DNA from: Planctomycetales bacterium
GTDB lineage: Bacteria; Planctomycetota; Phycisphaerae; SM23-33
Length of the DNA: 17,904 nucleotides
NCBI GenBank assembly: GCA_030592655.1
Contig: JAUVIQ010000035.1
Location: 1 to 17,904 of the forward strand
Reading direction: 5' to 3'
This document shows, piece after piece, positions 1-6,938 of this stretch (the first letter of the stretch is position 1; every line of letters begins with the position of its first letter). The notes beneath the pieces were generated by a model. That model did not search any database, was not told the DNA's origin, and worked only from the letters and a program-made list of their open reading frames with translations. The position numbers and the translations under genes are program-made.

Positions 1-18
1 ACAGAAAAACCGACTACG

Positions 19-40
19 CCCACGGACTGCGATCCGTGGG
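19..40. repeat. Perfect 8-bp hairpin at the left edge
   Basis: CCCACGGA at 19-26 pairs perfectly with TCCGTGGG at 33-40 around the 6-nt loop CTGCGA. An outer pairing of ACAGA (1-5) with TCTGT (41-45) is also possible. The stem would be stable in RNA of either strand. There is no strong T-run after it, so an intrinsic terminator is possible but not established. The shape does not fit a tRNA arm. Confidence 0.5.
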
Positions 41-192
41 TCTGTTATGACGAAAAAACATCCCGAAAAAGCATGGCGAAACGGCAAGCCGCACAGGTTA
101 GGCAAGATAGGTAAAGATGAATTTTTCAAAATGGGTGTAAAAATGACACTGAAACACGCAAGTGCTTGTCCGCAAAAGACTTACGCATTTTG

Positions 193-302
193 CAATTGGC
201 CCGAATTGGCCCCAATTGGCCCCAACGGTTCCCATTCGTTCCCAATTGTTCCCAATCGTTCCGTTTCGGCCCGAATTGGCCCGTTTCGGCCCGTTTCGTT
301 CC
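193..302. repeat. Degenerate 10-bp tandem array, 11 units
   Basis: Eleven consecutive units keep an exact 10-bp period with no insertions or deletions. They are variations on CAATTGGCCC: GAATTGGCCC, CAACGGTTCC, CAATTGTTCC, CAATCGTTCC, GTTTCGGCCC, GTTTCGTTCC. Each unit alternates an AT-rich half (AATT or TTTC) with GGCCC or GTTCC. On the minus strand this follows the stop codon of the last gene of the glycosyltransferase pair, so it lies in a presumed 3' untranslated or intergenic position. There are no unique spacers, so it is not a CRISPR array. Confidence 0.85.
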
Positions 303-337
303 CCAAGGGAGCCCCTCCGGGCCACTTCAATCTCCCG

Positions 338-359
338 ACCTGCCTGTCGGCAGACAGGT
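338..359 (-). terminator. Inverted repeat after the glycosyltransferase stop (weak terminator candidate)
   Basis: CCTGTC (343-348) pairs with GACAGG (353-358) around GGCA; alternatively ACCTG (338-342) pairs with CAGGT (355-359). It sits 27 bases past the stop codon at 386 in the direction of transcription. No U-tract follows on the minus strand, so it is at best a non-canonical terminator or 3'-end stabiliser. The motif also resembles short palindromes widely dispersed in environmental genomes. Confidence 0.3.
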
Positions 360-385
360 GCATACCGGGATTCACAGGGCCGTCG

Positions 386-1612
386 TCAGAATTCCATCGG
401 AAGGACAACGGGCTTCTTTGTCTTAACTGCCGAACCTGCGCGACGGTAGGCCTGGTTGTACTGCCCAGCCACAACGTCCCAGGAAACGACCTCGTCGAGG
501 TATCGCTCAAGGTTATTTCCCAGCCTCATTCGCAGACCCTCGTCGCAAGCGAGATTAATTACGTGGTCGCGGAGCATTTGCCTGTTGGTGAACAGTAGTC
601 CGCCTCCGCTTTCGAGCGTCTGTGCGGTCAGTCCTTCCATCGGCGCGGTGGTAATGAACGGCTTGTTCAGCGCGATTATTCTCGCCAGCGTACCGGATTG
701 CGTTTCGTCCGTGCTCGGAAGGACGACAAAGTCGCACACTGCCATCATTTTATAGTACCGCTCGCCGCGAGGGACGAACTCGTAGTAATGCGCCAGACCT
801 TTGTCTTCCAGAATATCGACTTCGCGTTTGTATTTTTCGTAATCGGCCCTGTGATTTATATCCCGCATCGCCCCGGCGGCCAGCAGGTCCCAATCCTGCC
901 CGGTCTTTCTTTCGATGGTCTCGGCGATCTCTTCCCACATGCTCGTGAGGATGTCCCACCTCTTGTTCGACTGTATCCACCCGATCAGTCCGACCAGGTG
1001 AGGTCCGAGCGTTTTGACGTTGTTGAGTCCCAGTTCTTCCCGTAGTTTCGGTACTTCGCTGACGGCCCATCGCCTGTCGGGACGTGCGCCGTGAGGGACG
1101 ACCATGATATTCCGGGGCGTCTCCCACTCTCGTCCGTGGAAATTCCAGTCAAGCCGCCACTTCTGGTAATGACACTTGAAGAGCACGACATGGGCGCGCT
1201 GTGTGAGTTTGTAGAGAAAATTCGCCTCAAACTCCGTCAACCTGCCGTGAACCGTATGCGGCTCGACGACAATCGGAAATTCGCTGATAGCGTCCAGGAG
1301 GGCGAGGAAGCCCTCGTTACCGTCGCCTGCGCCGCGCGAGTCGTGATATTCGTACAGGCCGTATTCGTGCTCGATGTGAACGACATACGGTTGGACCTGG
1401 CGTATTTTTGCTGCTACCGGGCGCCACCAGTCCCGTTGCGACATGTCGATTAAAGGATAAACGCCGTCTCCTTCACCGTCGGTGTGGCTGATGATCAGGA
1501 CATCCCTGTCGGGGTTGTGTTTTTGGACAAACTCACGTGCTTCTTCGCAGAACGTCGCTATTCCGCACAGGCGCGGAGGGTACGAACTGATCATTACTAT
1601 CGGAGACGACAT
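386..1612 (-). CDS. GT4-like (GT-B fold) glycosyltransferase
   Basis: A 408-residue protein resembling retaining GT4-type transferases that move a sugar from a nucleotide-activated donor to an acceptor, probably in the cytoplasm. The N-terminal half opens with SSYPPRLCGIATF (residues 9-21) and has HEYGLY near 82-87. Both are close to segments of the upstream protein (GDYVPRQCGIATF, HEYGLF), so the two genes look paralogous. The C-terminal half holds PHG at 173-175, a donor-domain strand at 205-213 (HLVGLIGWI) and DETQSGT at 302-308, which probably corresponds to the GT4 donor-binding region. No signal peptide or membrane segment is visible. The ATG at 1612 follows a good ribosome-binding site (AAGGGAG, about 6 nt away) and lies 18 bp after the stop of the previous gene, so the two are very likely cotranscribed. 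It ends in TGA. Donor and acceptor are unknown. Confidence 0.85.
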   Translation of the reverse strand: MSSPIVMISSYPPRLCGIATFCEEAREFVQKHNPDRDVLIISHTDGEGDGVYPLIDMSQRDWWRPVAAKIRQVQPYVVHIEHEYGLYEYHDSRGAGDGNEGFLALLDAISEFPIVVEPHTVHGRLTEFEANFLYKLTQRAHVVLFKCHYQKWRLDWNFHGREWETPRNIMVVPHGARPDRRWAVSEVPKLREELGLNNVKTLGPHLVGLIGWIQSNKRWDILTSMWEEIAETIERKTGQDWDLLAAGAMRDINHRADYEKYKREVDILEDKGLAHYYEFVPRGERYYKMMAVCDFVVLPSTDETQSGTLARIIALNKPFITTAPMEGLTAQTLESGGGLLFTNRQMLRDHVINLACDEGLRMRLGNNLERYLDEVVSWDVVAGQYNQAYRRAGSAVKTKKPVVLPMEF

Positions 1613-1630
1613 ACAGGACTCCCTTATCCG

Positions 1631-3961
1631 TCACAATACTTCTGACGGGTCTGCTTCCACTATTTTATCGGCAATTGGGAGGCCTAACGTTTGGAGAGTT
1701 TGCCTTTCCGTCATTAAAAGCAGGCTCATCAACCACGCCAACGTGCTTTCAGCGCCCTGGTTACTGTTGAGCCTGTCGGGGTGGATACCGTCGCGACATC
1801 CTCCGGTGGTGAAGTCGCAGACCACCTGCTGGAGGTCGTTATCGCCCAGGAACCAGTTGAAGCACCTGCGAGCCTGGTCAAGCCAATAATCCTGCCCCGT
1901 AACGTTATATGCCTCAACGCATGCGTCGATAAGCCCGTGGGCCTCGACCGGTTGCTGATCGAATTGGGCTTTGGTTCGGCCTCGCGTGTACCATCCGTTG
2001 GTTCCGATAACCGAAAGATTTCCGTTCTCGCCGGTCTGCGTCTCCAGTAGCCATCGCAGCGACCGCTCGCCCATTTCGATCATATCGGAGCGGAACATCC
2101 ACTTACCGCTCAGCAGCAGGGCGTGGGCAAGTTTGGCGTTATCGTAGGTTACCACGTCCTCGCACCAAGGCCAGTCGTCGGACGAATTCTCGACGAAATG
2201 TCTGAAGAGCATTTCGGCCAACACCTGCCTGGCGCGTCTTGCCTCGCTGTCTCCGCCGAAGCGCCGGAGGTATGCGTGGATGCCGACAATCGTGAACGCC
2301 CACGCTCGCGGCGAGATGAATTTATCTGCCACCGAAAGACCCCGCTCAAACAGCCTCGTCGCAAGACCGACAATCGGTTCGGACCTGCACATCGCCACGC
2401 AAATCCCAAGACCCCACAGCGCCCTTCCGTGCGAATCTTCCGACCCGACCATTTCCGCCCACTGGCGGTCGTAATTCATAAAGTTTCGGAACCGTCCCGA
2501 ATCGTTGTCCAGCGCGTAACTTAAAAACGCCAGATACGTCTGCAACAACGGGATGATTGTCTCGTCGTGCGTCTGATTCCAGTACATCGCCGCTACGATT
2601 AACGCACGCGCGTTATCGTCCGTGGCGTACCCATGGCGACGGTCCGGTGTGGCGTAGAGACAGTGCTGAAGAAGACCCGTGCTGTCGGTAAGCATACGAA
2701 AATGACGCAGGTCGATTTCGGGTAATTCGTCGGCAAGCGACGGCGCATCGGCACCGGCGGCATCCGGCTTGGTTACCACCGCAGCCGGACGAACCGGCGT
2801 TTTCTGCGCTTCCTTAAACACTTTCAGGTAACGTTTTCCGACCTCAGGCCAGATCATCCGCCGACTGTACTGGTAGGCCCGTTTTCGCATCGCGTCGCGT
2901 TCGACGTTGTTATCCAGCAGGTCGATAAGTTGCTCGGCGATTGCGTCGTGGTCCTTGAACGGTACGATCCGCCCTCGGTCTTCGGCGAGGATTTCCCTGG
3001 CGTACCAGTACGGGGTGGAAACAATCGCGTTCCCGGTTCCCAGCACATACGCCAGAACGCCCGAAACGATCTGGGCCTCAGCGAGGTACGGCGTAGCGCA
3101 GATGTCGGCGGCACAGAGGAACTCGCACAATTCGGCCGCTTCGACGAAGCGGTTCTGAAAAATGACATTTCGTTCCACGCCCAGCTCTCTTGCCAGTCGG
3201 TGCAGGCCTGTGCGGTATTCCTCGCCCTTGGCCTTACGGACGTGCGGGTGGGTGGCTCCGACTATCATGTAGGCGACGTCGGGATGCCTGGCCACAACCG
3301 CCGGTAAAGCCTTAATGACATATTCAACGCCCTTGCCCGGACTCAACAGACCGAAAGTCAGTATTAACTCCCTTCCCTCAACGCCGAACTTGTCCTTGTA
3401 AAAGGCAGGGTCCACAAAGGGAACGTCCGGGATACCGTGGGGAATGTGAACGACCTTTTCAGGCTCGACGCCGTAAATGTCCAGAAGGAACTGCTTGGCC
3501 TTTTCAGCCATTACGATGACCCGTGTGCTGAGTTGGCATATTTCTGTCAGCACCTTTTTCTGGTCTTCGAGCGGTTCGGCCAGAACGGTATGGAGCGTAG
3601 TAACCAGGGGTCTGCGGAGCCTGCGTAGCATCATCAAAATGTGCGAACCGCTGGGTCCGCCGAACAGACCGTACTCGTGCTGGAGACAGACCACTGCGGC
3701 GCTGGAGATATTGATGAACTCCGCTGCACGACGATAATCGCCCTGGACGGACTCGCGAATCTCGAAGCGTACGCAGTCTTCGTATCGGTATCCTTCGGGG
3801 ACGTCGTTGATAACAACCACGCCGCAACGGTACGCCTTGCCCGCCTGGCCGGCGACGGCTTCACGCAAATCGCGCGTGAATGTGGCGATACCGCATTGCC
3901 GCGGGACATAATCGCCGACGAAGAGAATTTCTTTCCTGTCAACACGTTCAATGCGACTCAT
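1631..3961 (-). CDS. GT4-like glycosyltransferase fused to an alpha/alpha-barrel domain
   Basis: A 776-residue two-domain protein. Residues about 11-385 form a GT-B transferase: GDYVPRQCGIATF at 16-28, HEYGLF at 95-100, IPHGIPD at 173-179, TFGLLSPGKG at 202-211 (donor-domain strand and loop) and EAQIVSG at 295-301. An Ala/Pro-rich linker (about 386-415) leads to an all-helical C-terminal domain (about 416-770) with HGYATDDNARALI at 443-455 and repeated Trp-rich helices (WALGLGI-like, WCEDVV, WFLGD). This resembles the alpha/alpha-barrels of glycan-active enzymes. It may bind or modify the glycan made by the transferase half, which is an inference. I prefer the ATG at 3961, preceded by GAGG with 5 nt spacing; an upstream in-frame ATG at 3991 lacks a good site. 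A promoter at 4015-4043 suggests this gene and the next form their own unit. Confidence 0.82.
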   Translation of the reverse strand: MSRIERVDRKEILFVGDYVPRQCGIATFTRDLREAVAGQAGKAYRCGVVVINDVPEGYRYEDCVRFEIRESVQGDYRRAAEFINISSAAVVCLQHEYGLFGGPSGSHILMMLRRLRRPLVTTLHTVLAEPLEDQKKVLTEICQLSTRVIVMAEKAKQFLLDIYGVEPEKVVHIPHGIPDVPFVDPAFYKDKFGVEGRELILTFGLLSPGKGVEYVIKALPAVVARHPDVAYMIVGATHPHVRKAKGEEYRTGLHRLARELGVERNVIFQNRFVEAAELCEFLCAADICATPYLAEAQIVSGVLAYVLGTGNAIVSTPYWYAREILAEDRGRIVPFKDHDAIAEQLIDLLDNNVERDAMRKRAYQYSRRMIWPEVGKRYLKVFKEAQKTPVRPAAVVTKPDAAGADAPSLADELPEIDLRHFRMLTDSTGLLQHCLYATPDRRHGYATDDNARALIVAAMYWNQTHDETIIPLLQTYLAFLSYALDNDSGRFRNFMNYDRQWAEMVGSEDSHGRALWGLGICVAMCRSEPIVGLATRLFERGLSVADKFISPRAWAFTIVGIHAYLRRFGGDSEARRARQVLAEMLFRHFVENSSDDWPWCEDVVTYDNAKLAHALLLSGKWMFRSDMIEMGERSLRWLLETQTGENGNLSVIGTNGWYTRGRTKAQFDQQPVEAHGLIDACVEAYNVTGQDYWLDQARRCFNWFLGDNDLQQVVCDFTTGGCRDGIHPDRLNSNQGAESTLAWLMSLLLMTERQTLQTLGLPIADKIVEADPSEVL

Positions 3962-4014
3962 TGTATCCTCGATTCCGCCGGCCCTGCCCATCGTGGACTC
4001 GGCAAAAGGGTAAG

Positions 4015-4043
4015 ATTCTAACCGCCCGACACGATTTGTTCAA
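4015..4043 (-). promoter_or_regulatory. Sigma70-like promoter of the glycosyltransferase pair
   Basis: On the minus strand a -35 TTGAAC (4043-4038) is followed by a 17-bp spacer and a -10 TAGAAT (4020-4015). Transcription would start near 4008, giving a leader of about 47 nt before the ATG at 3961. The 213-bp gap before the ceramidase-like gene supports a separate transcription unit here. It is a sequence match only. Confidence 0.5.
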
Positions 4044-4060
4044 CCGGATTTAGAAATCTA

Positions 4061-4115
4061 TGTCATACCAAAGTAGAAATGTCCGCTATTTGGGCAAAGT
4101 TAAAATGCTCTCCTG
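4061..4115. mobile_element. Solo terminal-repeat end of an insertion sequence
   Basis: TGTCATACCAAA begins a 27-bp stretch (4061-4087) matching 24 of 27 positions of the segment starting at 10651. A second, more degenerate copy follows (CAAAGTTAAAATG, 4095-4107, then TCTCCTG). The shared core is AAAGTAGAAATGTCC, the same unit repeated three times in the element end at 10742-10804. No transposase reading frame lies beside it, so it looks like a leftover end. It sits between the promoter of the glycosyltransferase pair and the ceramidase-like gene. Confidence 0.6.
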
Positions 4116-4174
4116 TTGTCCAATCGGATCGTGTAGTCGTTGGCAACGCGCTGTCTGAAAAGTCTATCTGTTGG

Positions 4175-5494
4175 CTAATCGAATAACGTTTTTAACTGTT
4201 TGATTGCCGCGGTGGCGTACATATTCCCAGCCTGTGGGTCAAGTCTTCCGAAACGCCAACTTGTCGGCTCGTAACCGCCCTGCTCGAAGGCTTCAAGTGT
4301 CGGCACATACCCGGCAGAGCCGTTGGCCAGGCCCACGACCAACGTTTGTTCAGCCGGCGACTTGGCCTTTATCTCCAATCCGAACTCAACGAAAAACTCG
4401 CCCGGCAGGGCGACAACCGCGACCTGCCCGATGCGGAAGACCTGAATTTCCAACTCGTACGGATCGGTCCGATTTGCCATTTCAATCTGATCCCGTGCAA
4501 ACACCACGTCTGAAATGCCATCGACCGTTCCGGCGGGCTTGCCGGCGGCGGCATCGACAACGCTCCTGGCCCAGGCCAGTTGTTCAGGAGTGATTTTCCG
4601 CGGAGTGGCCGAAATCGTTCGGGAAGAAAATTTTATAGGCCCGGAGACCGGCCTGGCGTGGCGGATGGCGTCGGCCACCGACAACCCGACCACAGAACCG
4701 ATCCGCTGGGCCTCTTTGAAACCCCTTCCCTGTTGGGGGTCCTTCGCGTCGATGTGGTTGACGTTGCCTTCGGCGCCCTGGAGGAACATTGCCTGGGTAT
4801 TTTCGCCGAAGACCTTTTGGATGCTGTCGTAATAATATCCGGGCCAGTCAGTCCCCATCATCCAGTTGTCGCCGGCGAGAATGGCGGGGTGCAGCGCAAA
4901 GTTGGCCAACACGAGGCTGGGGTGGTCGGGCGTTTGCCCGGCGGCGAGGATGCCTATCTCCGTATCCACAGGTCCGAGCGGGCGGTCGATTGTTTCGGCC
5001 GGCGGGTGCGTCCAGTTCATAGCCGTTTGCCCGTCGATCAGTTTCAGCCGGCGATTGAAGCAGACGCCTTTAGCCTGTCCGGCGGCGACCCAGAGGTGCA
5101 TCGGCTTGCAGGACTCGAAGGCATTAACGCAACTCTCGATGATACCGGGAATTACGATGTCCTGAATTTCTTCACCGTCAGCCTCGTCTGCGACCGCTTC
5201 GACGGCTGGGCCGCTGTGGGTGTGGATTGCCGAAACCATGATGCAGTCGGAGTCGAGGCTGCAATTGACTGAAATTTGCTGCTTCACCAGCCGGACGAGC
5301 CTGTCGGGAACCGTCAGCAAATCGTTGCTGATAATGGCCAGCGCGGTATCTTCCCGGCGGATTACGACTGTCCGCGAGCACAGCGGCGCATACACGCCGC
5401 GAGAGGCGTAATCGTCGCGGAAATTACCCGCCAGCGGCGTACCGACCGGAGGGGTAATCTCAACACAACCCAAACCTATTTCGTATGTTTCCAT
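4175..5494 (-). CDS. Neutral/alkaline ceramidase-like hydrolase
   Basis: A 439-residue protein resembling the N-terminal catalytic domain of neutral/alkaline non-lysosomal ceramidases, zinc amidases that cleave the N-acyl bond of ceramide. Matching elements are EITPPVGTPLAG (12-23), the zinc and active-site segment AIHTHSGP (89-96), FALHPAI (199-205, a likely zinc His), GTDWPGY (214-220) and LQGAEGNVN (238-246). It lacks a signal peptide and is much shorter than full neutral ceramidases (usually over 600 residues), apparently missing their C-terminal domain. It is therefore probably cytoplasmic and may act on another N-acyl or glycosyl amide; ceramide is not established as substrate. The ATG at 5494 is chosen over an in-frame TTG at 5518 that lies inside a repeat array. 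No Shine-Dalgarno is visible. It lies 103 bp after the DegT gene, probably in the same operon. Confidence 0.8.
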   Translation of the reverse strand: METYEIGLGCVEITPPVGTPLAGNFRDDYASRGVYAPLCSRTVVIRREDTALAIISNDLLTVPDRLVRLVKQQISVNCSLDSDCIMVSAIHTHSGPAVEAVADEADGEEIQDIVIPGIIESCVNAFESCKPMHLWVAAGQAKGVCFNRRLKLIDGQTAMNWTHPPAETIDRPLGPVDTEIGILAAGQTPDHPSLVLANFALHPAILAGDNWMMGTDWPGYYYDSIQKVFGENTQAMFLQGAEGNVNHIDAKDPQQGRGFKEAQRIGSVVGLSVADAIRHARPVSGPIKFSSRTISATPRKITPEQLAWARSVVDAAAGKPAGTVDGISDVVFARDQIEMANRTDPYELEIQVFRIGQVAVVALPGEFFVEFGLEIKAKSPAEQTLVVGLANGSAGYVPTLEAFEQGGYEPTSWRFGRLDPQAGNMYATAAIKQLKTLFD

Positions 5495-5501
5495 GTCGTT
5501 A

Positions 5502-5595
5502 CAATTGCCAATTTTCAATTTTCAATTTTCAATTGAAAAAACTTACGGCTGCTTCTTCGATCAATTGGCAATTGACAATCGGCAATTGGCAATTC
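5502..5595. repeat. Split 7-bp CAATTNN array
   Basis: Two blocks of about five heptamers each, in strict 7-bp register. Block one (5502-5536) reads CAATTGC, CAATTTT three times, CAATTGA. Block two (5562-5595) reads CAATTGG, CAATTGA, CAATCGG, CAATTGG, CAATTC. A 25-bp unrelated spacer separates them. The array fills the gap between the DegT stop and the ceramidase-like ATG, ending 7 nt before that ATG on the minus strand, where a ribosome-binding site would normally be. Confidence 0.85.
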
Positions 5596-5597
5596 AT

Positions 5598-6872
5598 TTA
5601 TTTCGAATACGCCTTGATGACCTTCACAATCGCGCCGGCGATTTGTCTCATATCTTCTTCGGTGAAGGTCGGATATGCAAAGCATGTGAATGTGTGCCCC
5701 TGGTGCCAGACGGCGTTGGGGACGTCCACGTCGGAGTAATCGACGCTTTTCGGGTCGGCGTATTCTGTCGAGTTGAACGGGAATCCGCTCCTGCCGAAGG
5801 AATTACGCTCGATGAAGGCCCGCTCGGTGTGGCATTGAGGCCAGAACACCTTCCAGACCGGCGCGCCCTCAGCGCCGACGGCCTGGACGAACCGGTCTAT
5901 GTCGCAGGTCATGTTTTCGATGTCCAGCGAGAAGGCCAGGACGAACCAGCCGTTCTGACGCTCGTTGGTGTCGATGGGCATGTATTTTACCTGCGGCAGA
6001 TCCTTCAGTGCGTCCATTACGATGTGCGCGTTGCGTTTTCGCGTCGGCAGGTTCCAGGAGCCCATCCGTTCAAGTTCGGCCAGGCCGATGGCTGACTGCA
6101 TCTCCGTCATGCGGTAGTTCCAGCCTATCATGTTGTGGATATACGGCAATTTCTGCTCCATATCCAGCAGGTTCAGACGTTCCTTGACGTCGTATCCGTG
6201 GTCGCGGAAACTCCTGGCTGTCCACGCAAGTTCCTCGTCGTCGGTCGTTACCATTCCGCCTTCGCCGCCGGTGGTGAAGGTCTTGTTCTGACAGAAACTG
6301 CACCCGGCGATGTGACCTATCGTTCCGGTCTTTTTTCCCTTGTACGACCCGCCGAAGGCCTCGGCGTTGTCCTCGATTACGAACAGGTCGTGCTTCCTGG
6401 CGAAGGCCATTATCTCGTCCATCTCGCAGACGTTTCCGTAGAGGTGGACGGGCATAATTGCCTTTGTGCGATCGTTGATGAGTTTTTCAGCCGATTCGAC
6501 GTTGATGCAATGGTCGTCGATGTTGACGTCGGCGAATCGCGGCACGGCTCCGGTCTGGACGACGGAGAAACTCGACGCGATGAAGGTGTAACTCGGAACG
6601 ATGACCTCATCGCCGGGCCCGATGCCAAGCACTGTCATCGCCACGTGAAGGGCCGCTGTGCCGTTGCAGACGCTGATGGCGTATTTGCTGCCCTGCCATT
6701 CGGCGAACTTCTTCTCGAACTCCATACCCTTAGGCCCGGTCCAGTAGTTAACCTTACCGGACCGCAGGACCTGCTCGACGGCTTGAATCGCCGTCTCGTC
6801 GAATTGAGGCCAACCGATAAGTGTATTCGTTACCGTCTTGGCCCCGCCGTCAATTGCCAGTTTTTCTGCCAT
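5598..6872 (-). CDS. DegT/DnrJ/EryC1-family PLP-dependent aminotransferase
   Basis: A 424-residue fold-type I PLP enzyme of the sugar/cyclitol aminotransferase family, which converts keto sugars or ketocyclitols to amino compounds, usually with glutamate or glutamine as donor. Visible features: the opening AIDGGAK (6-12), common in the AHBA-synthase/aminocyclitol branch; CNGTAALH (69-76) for phosphate binding; YTFIAS (95-100); VIEDNAEAFG (165-174), with Asp168 expected to contact the pyridine nitrogen; and SFCQNKTFTTGGEGG (192-206), with Lys197 as the Schiff-base lysine. Length is a little over the usual 370-400. The ATG at 6872 has a strong ribosome-binding site (AGGAAGGAG, 9 nt away); an upstream GTG at 6926 does not. 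It lies 66 bp after the propeller gene. The exact keto substrate cannot be read from the sequence. Confidence 0.92.
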   Translation of the reverse strand: MAEKLAIDGGAKTVTNTLIGWPQFDETAIQAVEQVLRSGKVNYWTGPKGMEFEKKFAEWQGSKYAISVCNGTAALHVAMTVLGIGPGDEVIVPSYTFIASSFSVVQTGAVPRFADVNIDDHCINVESAEKLINDRTKAIMPVHLYGNVCEMDEIMAFARKHDLFVIEDNAEAFGGSYKGKKTGTIGHIAGCSFCQNKTFTTGGEGGMVTTDDEELAWTARSFRDHGYDVKERLNLLDMEQKLPYIHNMIGWNYRMTEMQSAIGLAELERMGSWNLPTRKRNAHIVMDALKDLPQVKYMPIDTNERQNGWFVLAFSLDIENMTCDIDRFVQAVGAEGAPVWKVFWPQCHTERAFIERNSFGRSGFPFNSTEYADPKSVDYSDVDVPNAVWHQGHTFTCFAYPTFTEEDMRQIAGAIVKVIKAYSK

Positions 6873-6904
6873 TTTGATATACTCCTTCCTGATTTTCCTG
6901 TTTT

Positions 6905-6920
6905 CCGACCGCCGGGTCGG
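6905..6920 (-). other. Intercistronic GC-rich hairpin
   Basis: CCGACC (6905-6910) and GGTCGG (6915-6920) form a perfect 6-bp stem around GCCG. It lies in the 66-bp gap between the propeller stop and the DegT start. No T-run follows on the minus strand, so it is more likely an mRNA processing or stability element than an intrinsic terminator. It could separate expression of the upstream coupled genes from DegT. Confidence 0.35.
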
Positions 6921-6938
6921 CTCCACATGTTGACATAA

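Larger units (their letters stand above)
1..385. other. Non-coding stretch downstream of the glycosyltransferase genes
   Basis: I find no convincing gene here. It holds a hairpin at 19-40, a degenerate 10-bp tandem array at 193-302 and a short inverted repeat at 338-359, described separately. A + frame open from 47 to 598 exists, but it runs through the array and then antisense to the conserved glycosyltransferase. A minus frame at 98-325 is largely a translation of the array. The left edge may hold the 3' end or flank of a gene outside the window. Confidence 0.6.

Noticed and set aside
1..45. Part of a tRNA or tmRNA
   Set aside because: The 8-bp stem with 6-nt loop fits no tRNA arm, and no T-loop or acceptor sequence is present.
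193..302. CRISPR-like repeat
   Set aside because: Units are contiguous 10-mers with no unique spacers, and there are no cas genes.
98..325. Minus-strand frame of 75 codons with Gly/Asn/Arg repeats
   Set aside because: Its composition is a direct translation of the 10-bp DNA array, and the array period (10, not a multiple of 3) is not codon-driven.
47..598. Open + frame of 183 codons
   Set aside because: It translates the 10-bp array and then runs antisense through the conserved glycosyltransferase; no family resemblance or ribosome-binding site.
4580..5272. 230-codon + strand frame
   Set aside because: Antisense to the ceramidase-like gene; a high-GC third-position shadow.
6872..6926. Upstream GTG start for the DegT gene
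   Set aside because: It would add 18 charged residues through the hairpin and lacks a ribosome-binding site; the ATG at 6872 has a strong one.
6135..6938. 267-codon + strand frame
   Set aside because: Fully antisense to the DegT aminotransferase, whose catalytic motifs are intact.
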